64,000 nucleotides of DNA. Origin: Progne subis subis. Taxonomy: Eukaryota > Chordata > Aves > Passeriformes > Hirundinidae. The stretch lies in the NCBI GenBank assembly GCA_022316685.1, contig JAKJHU010000046.1, positions 3,402,001 to 3,466,000 on the forward strand, given 5' to 3'. A program made the translations under genes and the position numbers. Shown here in pieces: positions 12,820 through 24,569 of the stretch (position 1 is the stretch's first letter; every line of letters begins with the position of its first letter). The notes beneath the pieces are model-generated. The model saw only the letters and a list, made by a program, of their open reading frames with translations, did no database searches and was not told the origin of the DNA.

Positions 12820-12985
12820 TGGATTTTAAGAAACTAGATCCTATTAATGCAGTCAGTGCCCCAGGGTGCCTCTCCTACTGCAGACAAGATAATCTGCCAT
12901 GCAAATTAAATCCTGCCTCAAGATGCAGGGCCTGCTTAATGTGATCCATTACACAGTTTACTTGTTTATATCTAATATTGTAACA
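12820..12985. promoter_or_regulatory. Candidate conserved non-coding element
   Basis: A compact block combines a GATAA word (12888-12892), a perfect octamer ATGCAAAT (12899-12906) running into TTAAATCC, and a TTAATGTGATCC-like segment downstream. The clustering of POU, GATA and homeodomain-type words in otherwise plain sequence is typical of vertebrate enhancers. There is no coding potential. Conservation is not measured, so the call is inference. Confidence 0.3.
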
Positions 12986-12989
12986 GGAA

Positions 12990-14855
12990 TAGGCTTACGA
13001 GCAGCAGGACTCAACTGAATAGAAGAGTAAATTACCAGGAAAATGAGGTTTTAGAGCCTCTCTCTCTTCCTTTCTCTCAATCCCTCCTTTCTTCACTCCC
13101 TCTCTCTTTCACATGTGAAAACACATTCCTCTTCTGCTTTTTGCAAGTAGGGAGTAATCAAGGAAAATAATATTCATGTGAGTGATGGATTCTGCTTTTG
13201 TTTACAGAGGTGCAAATGGGGAACTTAGCCAGGAGAAGGAGCTCAAAAGGATCAACAAAACCTTTATGGAGAGATGAATCTTTCTCTCTGTTGTCCAGTC
13301 TGGATGGGATTTTGAAATGGGGTATTCTGAGTATTCCCTTTTATTTCAGAAACTAATGGGTCAGATTTCATCTTTCTCCAGTGAAATCACCAGAACAGAT
13401 GTAGGTGGCAATGGTGGATAGGAATACAGAGACTAGTTAAACTGGAGGATTGGGTTTGAATTCAGGAAAGAAAAAGCAGGGATATCAAGTTTGGGAATTC
13501 TGGGGGAAAGAAGTCAGTACAAGGAGAAGTGGTTCAGCAAGGTCACAGGCTTCTAACAGAAGTGACTCAGGTCTGTGTAGAGATAAATGCCAAGGAAGAT
13601 TCTTGTATAAGTGAATCTTTCAAGGGCAGGAGGATGTATTATCTGATCTCTCACTTTTATGATAAGCTTAAGGATCTTGAGATTGGGATCCATAAGTTTA
13701 GGAACACTGACATTACATTGGAAGAGAAAGCTTTTTGTATTTGACAAAGTCACTGGCTTATCCTGGAGTTCCTGGGATGAGGATGTGGAGAATCAAAGTA
13801 ATGTGGCAGGATCCACAGCATGAATAAAAAAGAGGAAACGGATGGAAGGGTCTGCTTGAATATTTCAAATTGTAGGTGACTGCTTATTAAGAATAGATGA
13901 AGGTCTGAGTCCCCTTTGCCTTTGTCCAATGGCAAGTGAAGTCTCAATTAATTTCCATAAAGAGATCAGTTTCCTGGTAGGGGGATATCAGCAGACTGCT
14001 TTGAGTACACACAGACTTGTGTAAGCTGTCATACAGCCACCGTCCCAACAGAGTGTGAGTGCCATGCAGGAACGGTGTGGCTGTGTTGCTTTAGGGGCTG
14101 GAGGTGCAGTGATGAATTGTCCTCCCTTCATATTCCTAAAGGAAATGAATGGTTGTGATATAGGAATGTAGTCCTGCTGTGATTTTGGGCAATCCTAAGA
14201 TCTGTGGGATTTCTGAGTGAAAGAAAAGTCTCGTGTCCAAGGCAGGGCATATTTGGAGTGATTCCTTAGGACATGACACCATCTGTAGCAATAGAGGAGT
14301 GGCTGTCTGCGAAGACATGCTATTGACAGACCCAGAACCTGTCCCTTGTAAAGGGAGAGGGAAAGTGCACCAGGCTACTTCACTTTCACTATAGCTTATT
14401 TGATCTGTTTCTACAGTGACGGGAGTCATCTCTGACAGATGAAAGATTCAAACAATAATTTGCTATTCCTGTCACTCACATAGACTTTCTCATTTATCTC
14501 ATGTGAACCAGTTAGTTCACAGTCTGTAGCAGTGTGATCTCTTCAGTCTTGTCTGCGCTCATGCAGCCCCAGCATGGGGACAGTGCCTTTGATAGTACCT
14601 AGAGCTAAGTGTGTTACAGCTGGGGCCCTGCACACCCAAATGATCTTGGCAGAGGGTTTATTCCCATGGACAGTGGAGAGAGGTAGGTGAGCCCCAGCAG
14701 AATACATGGTGTTGCATGGTCGAGGCCTCGTGAGCTGGTGCTGCCTTCAGAAAAACTTTCCATGCCAGGGAACAGCACTGCCTTGAACCAATGCTTTTGC
14801 CATCTCTACTGATAGCACCTCACGCAGGAAGAGAAGTAAGGGGAGGAGGGAAGGG
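12990..14855. other. Non-coding with a polypyrimidine tract
   Basis: A pyrimidine-rich run (CT/TC words) lies at about 13055-13113. The remainder is unique-looking. Open frames at 13529-13744 (+) and 14136-14429 (-) show no recognised motif and no convincing splice sites. Confidence 0.45.
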
Positions 14856-14859
14856 AAGT

Positions 14860-15110
14860 GTTGTTTTTTTAACTTAATTTAAAGCTTTTTATGAGATTTT
14901 CACAGCTGTGATCTTATCAGGGTTTGGCTATAGAAATTAAAGCGGCAATTATATTTTCCCCTTCCTGGAATGTAAAATAAAGTCTTGTGTAAAATGCATT
15001 AAAAACTGGAATGTAAAAGTGTAATTAATGTGGAGCAAAAAGCACATTGCGTCATTAACTTTTTTATTAATATTCTCACGCAGTGCAATTTCAAAGCTCA
15101 GTGCCACTCC
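14860..15110. promoter_or_regulatory. Candidate conserved non-coding element, A+T-rich
   Basis: A+T-rich, low-repeat sequence with clustered homeodomain-type words (taattaatg near 15021, ttaattt near 14874, cattaactttttt near 15053) and a GATAA word on the minus strand (ttatc near 14915). No coding frame. It resembles enhancer-type conserved elements, but conservation could not be tested. Confidence 0.27.
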
Positions 15111-17025
15111 ATTTCCCCCAGTGAAATATCTCCCACTCTTTCATTGCAGCTACCTTTAACCTCATCTTTAATGGGATGACAGCAGCTTTTCTCTGGAATT
15201 ACATCTCTGCTCATCCATCTGTCCCACTAGACCCTTTCTCCTTCCGCTTAGGGTTCCTATCAGATTAGGGTTCAATTTTGTTCCTAATGGAAAGAGAGAG
15301 GGACAAAAGCATGAGATTCATTTGACATCTGTAAAGCAACAATGGAGATGCTTGCTTATCTGGAGGAAGGCTAAGGGATAGAATTTTTCCTTCTGCTGAG
15401 CTGGAGGAGCAAGGCTTCATCTTCCAAAGGTGCTGCAAGATGTCTTGCTTGCAGCTCACATCTCTAGAGGTTGTTCTAGATCTATTTACTCTTGCTGTGT
15501 TAAGGCCTAATCCTGTATAAAATATTTGCTAGGTGCCATCTGGGTACTGACTTAGTTTCCCTTATCTTCTTGTTGCTACATGCACAAGTATTTTTCAGTT
15601 GCTTCTGTGTGAACAGAAGACCCCTGCTTTCCCAGAGATGTCAATCCAAGCTCTTTGTTCTACCTTTATAGCATTGATGAGAAGGCATGGTTCATTTTCC
15701 CAGTGTCAGCCAATGGCAAAGAAGGAAGAACAGGGCTGTAAGCAATTCTTGCTGAAATCAGGAGGAGTTTGAGCAGCAGAACTTTAGTCTAATATGTAGG
15801 AAGCAGACTGAAAGGTCTATTTGCAGTGAAATAATACACTCATCAGTTGTAGTGTGTCATGTGCCCTGCATTGTTTTACAAGAGAGGACAAGGGTTGAAA
15901 AAGATCTAGATTCACCACTCAATTCTTTCTCATTTTTCTGGGCTCCATTCAGCTCTGGAATGGGCAGACATCTCTCAAACTTGTCTTTTGAAAGCTTTTA
16001 ACAGTTTGCCTGTCAGAGTGCAAATGATTTGTTCCCTGGTTTCTAAGCTTAGCTCCTATATTACTCTCATTTCATTCTAATTTGATGCTAACTTACAATT
16101 GAAAATCTGAGTTTTAGTCCCTGCTAGGGACTAAATTATGGCTAGGATTGAAGTAGAAGAAAGACTTTAGAGCTACCAGCTCTTTGCTTGGTTTCAAAAT
16201 AAGAGTTTAGCCTAGGGTATCCATGTATGTATTCACAAATGGTTCATGATATCAGATCCAAAAGATTCTGCCTGTGTTTCCTGGTAAAGGTGGGATGTGC
16301 ACAACACCTAGACTGTATTAAGTAAAATAGGACATTTACTGCATCTGATGACTTTATCAGATCCCTGATGGATATTGTAGGATGGGAGTATCTGCTCATC
16401 CATCCATCCATCCCTGTAGAATTCCAGAGCTCACAAGTTGTTTAGGTCTTACCCTGGTCCTAGGAAATGGTTGACAATTTGCTTGTATCTCACTTGAAGT
16501 ATTTATGATGTGACTATGGCATTTTGAGTTAGGTCACAACCACTAAAGTGGAGGTGTATGAGTTGCCTCACATCAGAAAGGAGAAATTTGGAGAAAGGAA
16601 TTTTGGCCTCTCTGAGTGAACAGGTGTAATTTGGATGCTGTGTATAGAAGAGAAGCCCTTGGTGAGTCTCAGAAAATGCTTTCCCAATTCTCACCTACAC
16701 TGCCATGAAAGGGTGTAAGGCCATGGCCATGAGTTTCCTAGCACAGTAATGTGTAAAAGAAAAATAAAAGATAGGCTAGTCCCAGAGATCTTATAAAATG
16801 CTCTATCTGGGGAAAATTCCCTTGAAGTACGTGATCAATGCTTTACTGTAAACTAGGCTTTCTCCAAAGACCTGAAACTGCTAATGAAGAAAAGCTGTCC
16901 TTGTTTGTTGGCCTGCGGTAGAATCCTAAAATCCACTTAGTATGAGCTGGTATTCATTGTGATCTGCTGTTTGTCTGAAGAAGACATCTGATAGTGTCAA
17001 TCAGACTTCCCATTTATTGATTTTT
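15111..17025. other. Non-coding with a short (CATC)n tract
   Basis: Unique-looking sequence with a small CATC tetranucleotide run at 16397-16413. No gene is supported. Confidence 0.45.
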
Positions 17026-17029
17026 CAAC

Positions 17030-17200
17030 TGCTTGCTGAACAAACCCAATGCATTTCACAATGCATTGCCAATACTATCAGCATCTTAGCGGGAGCTGTT
17101 GTTCACATTTTGACTGAAATTATTATTGCAATTGCTTTGAAATTATAAAAAATTTAATTTAATGAAAACCATCTCTATGGAAATTATACTGGATTTCAGA
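17030..17200. promoter_or_regulatory. Candidate conserved non-coding element with paired AATGCATT motifs
   Basis: CAATGCATT at 17047-17055 is followed 3 bases later by CAATGCATTG at 17059-17068, so two palindromic ATGCAT cores are spaced 12 bp apart, about one helical turn. An A+T-rich block with attattattgcaattgc and taatttaatg follows. This arrangement suits cooperative binding of POU or C/EBP-like factors. That is inferred from motif shape only. Confidence 0.3.
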
Positions 17201-18395
17201 TTAATTATGTATGTATTTCACACATCTGTGATTTTGAGGTCCTGTACTATCAATTTAATAATTCCTTTTCTTAAGGCTTTTTCTGCAAAAAATGTCAGGA
17301 GGTAAAATGAGTGTTTACTAGTCATCTGTCACTTCACTTTTTTTCAGGTTGTTGATTGAGTTGATGTTTACCAGCGTCCTGGGACTAGACTTGGGGAGAA
17401 CTATGCACTGTGTACTTGCCCGGTACTTTACTTCATAGTGCTTGAATCCTTGTAATCCCTTGTCAGTGAGTGCCAGCTACCTGTCAGTTGTTACTACATC
17501 AGGTACACCAGGATTAGAAAAAATTACTTACAGCGCGAGTGTTTAGCTTTAGTACGTGCTCATAAAACTAAGTGTGGGGTGAGGAAATGTTTGGCTTCAA
17601 ACATATGATGTTTTTTACAAGATGGTTATGTTATTCCATATCATCCACATTACTGCTTGTCATAGCACTTTCCTTTTCCCCCCCCACTGGAATTCTGCTC
17701 ACCTGTGGCCTATATAAAATAATTTAGAGATGCTTTTAAGATTTCTCAGCTCCCAAATGAACAATACAATTCTGATAGTACAAAGACAGCACAGTATCTT
17801 GGGCACCAATTTTAGAGAATCCCCTTTAGTGACAGAAGTGCTTTACCTTAAACTGTGCTTGTGGTTGGAAACATGGATTCCCAAACTCTGCATTAATATC
17901 AGTGAAAATGTAGTCTTTCCTCCAGGACATCATTGTCTAGAATGTGAGACAAAGTGATTAATTTTAAAATGAGGCTGAGATACTCACAATTCAGCTCTGG
18001 ACTTCTGTTAAATGCCCTGGAGATTGGCTCAGTGGCCAGCAGAGCCAATACTGCTATACTGCTTCATTTAAAGTATGTCTTTACTGTAAGCGTTTGTTGG
18101 GGCAATGGCAAAATGGAATTATTGGTTACTTCAGAGAGCACATATTAGAAAACAAAAAAAAGTTAAAGAGAAAGTGCACCTTGTCCCATCATCATCTTGT
18201 TGCATCCATCTAATTTTTGTTGTGCCAAAGAGGCATATGCTGCTCTTTTCAATATTAAATGTTGTGCTGTAAAATGACAATGTCACTACCCTCTTTAAAA
18301 TTGCCACTGACGTATTAATTCTGTGCTTACTGTCCTAATGCCTACAGGGGAATTGCCTTTGGGTCTTTTATTTTCATGCTGTTTTATTGAGATTT
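17201..18395. other. Non-coding; possible further decay of the adjacent gypsy relic
   Basis: Unique-looking sequence. This side is downstream of the minus-strand reverse transcriptase relic and would hold RNase H and integrase if the element were complete. I could not recognise either motif. Confidence 0.35.
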
Positions 18396-18399
18396 TTGT

Positions 18400-18905
18400 T
18401 TTATGTTCTTTGGACAGTTCTGCAGAGTGGTGCTGTAGGGTACTGGCCCACACAGCTCATTTGGGAATGTATTCCTTGCAGTTTACCCTTTTTATGCTGA
18501 AGGATGGATATTGATGATGATTTCAACTTTATCATGATCTACCTGCATGCTTTTCTGCTTTTGCTGGAGGGTATGTTGTCTCTCTTAAATGGGATTTACA
18601 TATTTCATGCTCCTTCAGCCCAGCAGCTTTTGCTCTCTTCATAATTGCCTTGAGCCTTTGATCATTTTCTTCTGCTGTTTTACCCCAGCTTAAAATGCCA
18701 TCTGTATCCATACCATCAACAGTTTGTTGTTCTAGTAACAGCCCAAATGGCAGTCTGCAGAAACAGCATTTCTCTAAAGGAGTGTGCAGTCTGCACAAGC
18801 GAGAGCAATGCTTTTTGAATACCACTGATGAATTTACTGTAGATTGTCAATTTTTTTCTTTCTGCAATACTTTTTCTCTTGCAGACAAGAAAATCTATTC
18901 CTTTT
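18400..18905 (-). mobile_element. Fossil Ty3/gypsy LTR-retrotransposon reverse transcriptase
   Basis: A minus-strand frame is open from a TGA at 18849-18847 down to a TGA at 18534-18532. In order it shows CRLHTPLEKCCFCRLPFG (the gypsy block FNTPFGRY-F-RLPFG), then after a gap GMDTDGILSWGKTAEENDQR (the catalytic VDDIL-WGKT-EEHDQRL block), then LKAIMKRAKAAGLK (the RARAAGLKLN helix). A shift to the next frame near 18555 gives KSMQVDHDKVEIIINIHP (18560-18500), matching the gypsy G-(V/M)-PDPDKVEAI-NMPP segment. The order and spacing follow a gypsy reverse transcriptase from fingers/palm to thumb. The region between RLPFG and the active site is deleted and the catalytic YxDD-type box is damaged (DTDG), so the enzyme is dead. 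An in-frame TGA closes the upstream side, where only weak similarity continues to about 18905. No LTRs, RNase H or integrase were found. Retroviral reverse transcriptase is less likely because the EEHDQRL and PDPDKVE blocks are gypsy-type. Confidence 0.85.
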
Positions 18906-18909
18906 TACA

Positions 18910-21900
18910 TTGTTAGTTACCAGTTAGGTCTCTACAGTAGTAAAAGGTTCTTCATCCTTGTCCCACAAAATCAAGGAGTTTCCTAATTTTGATGATTCTT
19001 CTGGTTACCTTATGATTCATAGTTAAGTTTAGCTTTTGATTTAGTGGTCATAGAATTTGAGACAGCACAGCTTTTCCACTTGTATTACTTACTGTGCTCA
19101 TTCTGACTCCTTGTAATAGATCTTTGACACTTCTTTGGTAGTTTGGCTTCCTGGCTCTCCAGTTAATATATTTGCCATGTAATATCCAAGACCGTACTTT
19201 TTTGTATGTTATCATGTGCTTTTTTCATTGGTGTTGTTGCAATGAATACTGAAAGTTGTATTCTTCCCAATTCATGATTTTTCTATATGAACCTGCCTTC
19301 ACTTCCCCCCATCTCTGTTTTTTGGCCTTTAAAAGGAGTTATTTATGGTGGTTTTGATAATATATTGGCTTAAGCTCATCTGTCCAGCTGAAGACTATCA
19401 AATATCTCAATTGTTTTGAAGCTGGTAAAGCATTCATGTTAAACCTTGTTGTGTCCATACCCACCTCGGAGGATTTTGGAGGGCTCTGGTGGTACCCTCC
19501 TGTCCCTGCCTGTTGCTGGTGGCTGCTTTGTCTGCTGCAAGGACTAATCCAGAGCCACACAGTGGGTCTGTGCTATGAGAGGTAGCCTGAAACCTGGCTT
19601 TGGGTGGGAGGTTGGGCATCACCCACAGACAAGCAGGGGTGATAGAGCTCATTGCAGCAGCAGAATGGTTGTGCCAGTCTAATACAACATAGCAAAACTC
19701 TTGTTTCTTATACTGGAAAGCAGTGTTGACCAGCTACTTTGCCATTCACTGTTCTCTCTCCTTCTAACCCTTGGTGGAAATCAAACTTTAGGGCACAGAG
19801 CAGTATGTCTGCCTGCACCAGCTGCCTATTACAACTCTGGTGACAGCCATACCCAGCAGACACAAAATCTGTAAGAAGGGGCCTGTCTGATGGAGGCAGT
19901 GGTTGGGGATGTGCTGGCGGAGAGGTGGCCTTTTAGAGCAGGAGTAATCAAATGCTTATTAGGTTAAAATGGCCACCTTCAGATGCACTTGGGAGCAGAT
20001 GGGAAGCTGGTACAGTACCCAGAGGACAGGTGGGCTGTGCTTATGCCAGGTTGCTCTTCTAAGCAGGTGACTTGCTGTGTCTGGACTAGCTGAGGCTCTC
20101 CAGGGGTCTTTGAGGTGTTTCACTGTTTCTGTCCTAGCAAGAAGGAAATAGAAACCATGTATACACAGTGCAAAGCTGCATTAACAGCTAGGCAGACAGC
20201 TGCCTGCTTTCAGACTAGCGCTGTCCTGAAATGAGCAGTACACTGTGCTTCCAGCAGGGCAGCTCAGCGTAGAGCACTTGCTGCTGCCAAAGGCTGGGAA
20301 CTTCCTTGGTAGGGCTGTGTATTTGTACTTCCTCAGCCGAAGATCAGCAATGGCCTTGGCAAGGAAGGGGCTCCTATTAATGCAGCCTTGCTGTGTAACC
20401 ATTTGTGAACTGCCAGCATTTAGGGCCTTGTCCAAAATCCACTGGGACTGGAGGAATTTTTTGAGCTTTTTTAAGTAAGTGTTTTAAAGCAGGTTCCCTG
20501 TGCCTGCCAAGTTTCCTGGAAGAGAAGCAGCAGTGCTTTCCAGGTTCCAGTGTGCAGCTGCAGGTCTGAGCTGTGCTATGTGCCAGGGTGGCTCCAGCAT
20601 GCAGTGGTCAGATGGCCTGGAGGTGTTAAATATAGACCTGTCAGTGGAGAACAAAACCAAGATAAAGGGATGCTTTGTGGCCAAATCATTTTGTAGCTAA
20701 ACCCACCCACTGCCTGGGAAATACATGCACTTTTGAGGCCAAGTTCTGGCTTCTGAGCAAAACCTGTGCTCCAGACACTTGAAAAATGTCTGGTCACTGT
20801 TTTTCATTAGTAAGAGTCATAATACCTTCCAATTTACATCATGCTGAGATACATATGCTCAGCTCAGTAGCTCCATAAATGAGGATGGGGAGACTTAAAT
20901 GGTAAAAGATTTCCATTTTCCTTGTCAACACTCGCCCCCAAAGAACCCTCAAACAGATTGAAATTATGTGGAAGAGAAAGAGGGGTTTGTGGAGAGGAGC
21001 TGGTTCTCTTTACAGGGTATATGGTGAGTTGGGTTTTGTTCAGGTAGGAAGAAAGCTAAATGTTCCCACCCACCTTGTCACATTCAGAGCTACAGGGACA
21101 ATTACTGATAGCTAGTCTTCCCTCAAAGACTAAGGACATCTGGAAAGGAAGAATACCCTGTCAGAACAATTCATTAAAAAAAAGATAAAATTCTTCAAAA
21201 CCATTAACCAGACACACTGGTAATTGGTTGAAGACATTTTCCTTACTTGGTTTCCAGCTCTCTTAAACTCAAGAGGTAGCCCTCAGGAACAGACTTGATA
21301 CATTGAGATGTACTTGGCTCAGACACAGTTACTGCTTTATCTTCTCAGTGGTCATCAGGAAGATCTACTTCATCATCTGCATGACCAGTAAAGTGGGTGA
21401 TGGAAACTTTGGTTCAAAAAGCAGCACACATGGGTGAATTCTGTTTCTAAGAACTTGAAATAAACTGTTATGCTGGATCTTCTGTCTGTTCTGGCTGTTC
21501 TTGGTGGAACAAGTAGCTTCTAAAGAAACAGTTCATCTTTGCGTATATAAAATCTCTTTGATGCTTCTCTCATTTTCTTAAAACAGTCTTAAAACTGAGG
21601 AATAAATTGAACCCATAGGATGGGGAGCTGCTTATGGTCTCATCCTGTGCTATGCTTATTAAGCGTTTTCTAGAGTAGTAGGTGCCTTCACATTATTAGA
21701 GAAAACAGGATGGTTATGGGGTCACCAGGTCAGTATGCAGTCTGTCACAGCCACCACCTAAACTTGAAATAGACTGTGATATACTTTGAGACACAGAAAA
21801 TACAAAATGAAGCAGAGTTAAAACTCAGCTGAGCAAGAAAGGCTGGTAGAACCTCTTTTTCCTTCTCTGTCCCAGATGAAGATCAACAAATAACACCTGT

Positions 21901-22425
21901 TATGCTGACAACTACTTTTCCTCTTCTCTCTTTCTCTCCTTTCCCCTTTCTGGTCAGATACTTAATTTGCTTGTACAGAAATGTACTTGGCAAGAGTCTT
22001 CCGGCAAGAAAGCACACCTTTTTCTCTAAGGCAAACTCCTTGATTACTGTGAAGTCGTTTCCTTTGAGTCTGTTCTGAAGTGCAGTGGAAGATTTGTCTG
22101 TGGCCAGACTCCAAGTCCATGGTGAATGCAGACAGAGAGGATGGAAGGGCAGATTGAGAGAAAGAGGAAAGGAGGAAAAGGGAGGCACTGTGACCCCTGC
22201 ACCGAAGCCTTGTGAGCGTGGCAGAGGCTTCTGTGTGTTTGTGTGGAATGGTGGCTGTTTAGATAAACAGATGGCAACAAATGGCATAAAATTATATACC
22301 CATAATGTCAGTTCATAACATTTTGTTCGACATACTTGATTTAATCGCTTAGCTGACGATTTTGCTTTTGGGCCCATATGGTGGCAAATGGCAAATGAAC
22401 CCTCTTTACACAGCAACTCCAATCT
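18910..22425. other. Non-coding, nothing recognised
   Basis: About 3.5 kb of unique-looking sequence. Several 60-85 codon frames overlap on both strands, for example at 19339-19652 and 20181-20797, with no domain motif. The upstream part of the gypsy relic might extend here but is not recognisable. Confidence 0.4.
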
Positions 22426-22429
22426 GGCA

Positions 22430-22790
22430 CTTTTATCACTGAGACTTAGAGAAGAATCCAGGAGGAGAGAGATGCAGATGGAAAACGAATGAGCAAGCAG
22501 GGTGGGGTACATGTGTGGGAAGAGAAGATTTTGAAGGTGCAGCCAGGAGAGTGCTCTTGGGAGATGGAATTGGGGGGTGGTGGTAAAATGAGGAAGGGAG
22601 GGCTGGGGCAAAAGAAATCAGGATGTGCTATTTTTAAGAACATCTAAGAGATGAAACAAGGAATTTAGAAGGGAGTATTTGAGAGAGAATCTGTGGAGAG
22701 AAAATACACAAAAATATAAGGAGAATGGTGCCAAGAAGAAAGGAGAGAAGTAGACGAGGTGGGGATGGTAGCAGATTTTTAGGAAGTGTA
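22430..22790. repeat. Purine-rich (plus strand) low-complexity tract
   Basis: The plus strand is strongly purine-biased, with GAGGA/GGAGAGA words, while the minus strand is pyrimidine-rich. Stop codons need A and G, so the minus strand is depleted of stops. This largely explains the 242-codon minus-strand open frame at 21883-22611, which is rich in Pro, Ser, Leu and Phe and has no recognisable domain. Confidence 0.6.
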
Positions 22791-23505
22791 TTCAAAACCA
22801 ATCTCCAAACATAAGTGAAATGAGTGCAAAACCAAGAGAACAGATTGATTGACTGGATTCTTCAAAGGGCCCAGGAACAAAGTCATAGGAAATGTACTTG
22901 ATGAAACTTGGTTTTCCTGTGCTATTATCAATGTGGTACTCCTGAGAAGAGGTATCTTGACAAGGGGAATGTGACAGTGATGACTGAGTTCCCATGGCAG
23001 ATGACTTTGTCACCAAGATTGTGGTAGTATCTGGCATGACTACTGTGTATTACAGTATTCTGACTTAGTAATTGCTTTCTTCAACTTAGCTTTTCCTAAA
23101 GTAGTGAGAAGGCTGAACCTTCACTTTGAATGTTTTTTCAGCCAGGGTGTGGTCTTGCAAAATGTTGAGGACTGTAAATTGCCTGTCAGTTAGTGAACAG
23201 GGCCGTTCCCTCAGCCACATCCGATGTGCCTTCATGTATTCACTGTGTGATGGGGATTTTCTTTTGCATGTGCCAAGGAGAACACAGAAGAGGCAACCTT
23301 TGAAAGATGCTGCTTCAGTGACTAAGAAATAATCCTCAGTAGGATGGAAGTGATATGATCAGGCAAGACTGAGACGATGGAAGCCAAATGAAGTTGAATA
23401 TATACATTTTGATAAGACATTTTTCCTGGTGTATCAGCATATTCATTGCTTATAGTGCAGAATGAAAAAACCAAAAAAAGCTCAAACAAACAAACAAAAA
23501 AAAAC
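22791..23505. other. Non-coding with an A-rich run
   Basis: Unique-looking sequence ending in an A/C-rich simple stretch at about 23466-23507 (caaacaaacaaacaaaa type). No gene is supported. Confidence 0.45.
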
Positions 23506-23507
23506 CC

Positions 23508-23543
23508 AACAAAAAGCACTCACCAAACAAAAAGCACTCACCA
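23508..23543. repeat. 18-bp tandem duplication (two copies)
   Basis: The 17-bp word aacaaaaagcactcacc occurs at 23508-23524 and again at 23526-23542, giving a period of 18 bp. It directly follows an A/C-rich simple repeat and looks like replication slippage. Confidence 0.85.
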
Positions 23544-23544
23544 A

Positions 23545-24535
23545 AATCCTCACTGAATCCAAAGAATTGGTCAATAAGGCTGTGGGAAATACATTCCCTG
23601 TGATTCTGGGATATACGCTGCCAGTGAAATTTCATCATGGCACGATACGTGTCTCAGCATAATGATACAAATAAAAAGTCTGAAGATTACAAGAAATTTA
23701 TCACAATTTAGGCAAAGCTTCCTCTAATGCCTCTTCCCCTTTTTTTGTATTCTTTTCTGACCCCTGTTCAGTTGAGAAATGCCAGGCTGGTTCTGCTCAT
23801 CACTGCTGTGTAGATCAGTCCAGCAGCTGACTTGAATCTGATTTGTACCATACTTGGGGTAGTGAAGAGGGCTAGCTGCTGAGGAGTTTATAGCTCTTTA
23901 TAGGAAAGTTGGATTCTTCTAACCTACTGCTGTATATCTCTAATGACTGGGGGATCCGGATGTAGAAATTGAACTAGGTCCAAGTTTCTTCTGAGATGTA
24001 CTGAGCACTCAGTGTCACTCTATTTCTTCTGAACATTACTTCATGCAGCTGTGGCTGGGACCTCCACACTGTTCAACTAGTTAGCTTGTGACCAACTAGT
24101 ACCAGTTAGCTTAAGACTACTTGTTTGATTGAGACTTGCTGTAGTTCAGTCTAGATGTGGCTTGTGTCTATCAAAAGGTTGGGGTGACTCTAATATTTGT
24201 GGTACAAACCATCTCTTTCTGACAAAAATTAGTGCTGCCCCTTCTGCCCAGCTTTCCTTTTTTCTTCTGAGCAACTGAAACTGTCTCCCAAACAATGCAG
24301 CACAGCAGGCAGACATGTAGCAGCAGTTGGCTGTGGACTGTGCTGTTCCCAGCCTCATTGGATCTGGTGGTGACCAGGTGCTAGGTAAATCCCAAGTTTG
24401 CTGTCGGAATCCACATTGGAGGCTTACGGGCTTCCAGGGTAAGCTCTGGAGCTTGGAGGCTGGTTTCCCTTCTTTCCCTCCCTGTCTTATGTGTTCAGTT
24501 TCAGTCTCTGCAAACTACTTTGACGCAGCTCCCTT
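23545..24535. other. Non-coding, nothing recognised
   Basis: Unique-looking sequence. A local motif containing actagt and agttagct recurs at about 24076-24112 (aactagttagct, aactagtaccagttagct), a small imperfect repeat. Confidence 0.4.
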
Positions 24536-24540
24536 CTTCT

Positions 24541-24569
24541 CCCTTCCCCCCACCCCGTTCACACCCCCC
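24541..24569 (-). other. G-quadruplex-capable G-runs on the minus strand
   Basis: C-runs of 3, 6, 4 and 6 on the plus strand, separated by 2, 1 and 7 bases, give four G-runs on the minus strand with short loops. The GC content rises again at 24650-24850 without a clear gene signal. Confidence 0.6.

Noticed and set aside
21883..22611. 242-codon minus-strand open frame
   Set aside because: It lies opposite a purine-rich tract, and the Pro/Ser/Leu/Phe-rich peptide shows no domain or splice context.
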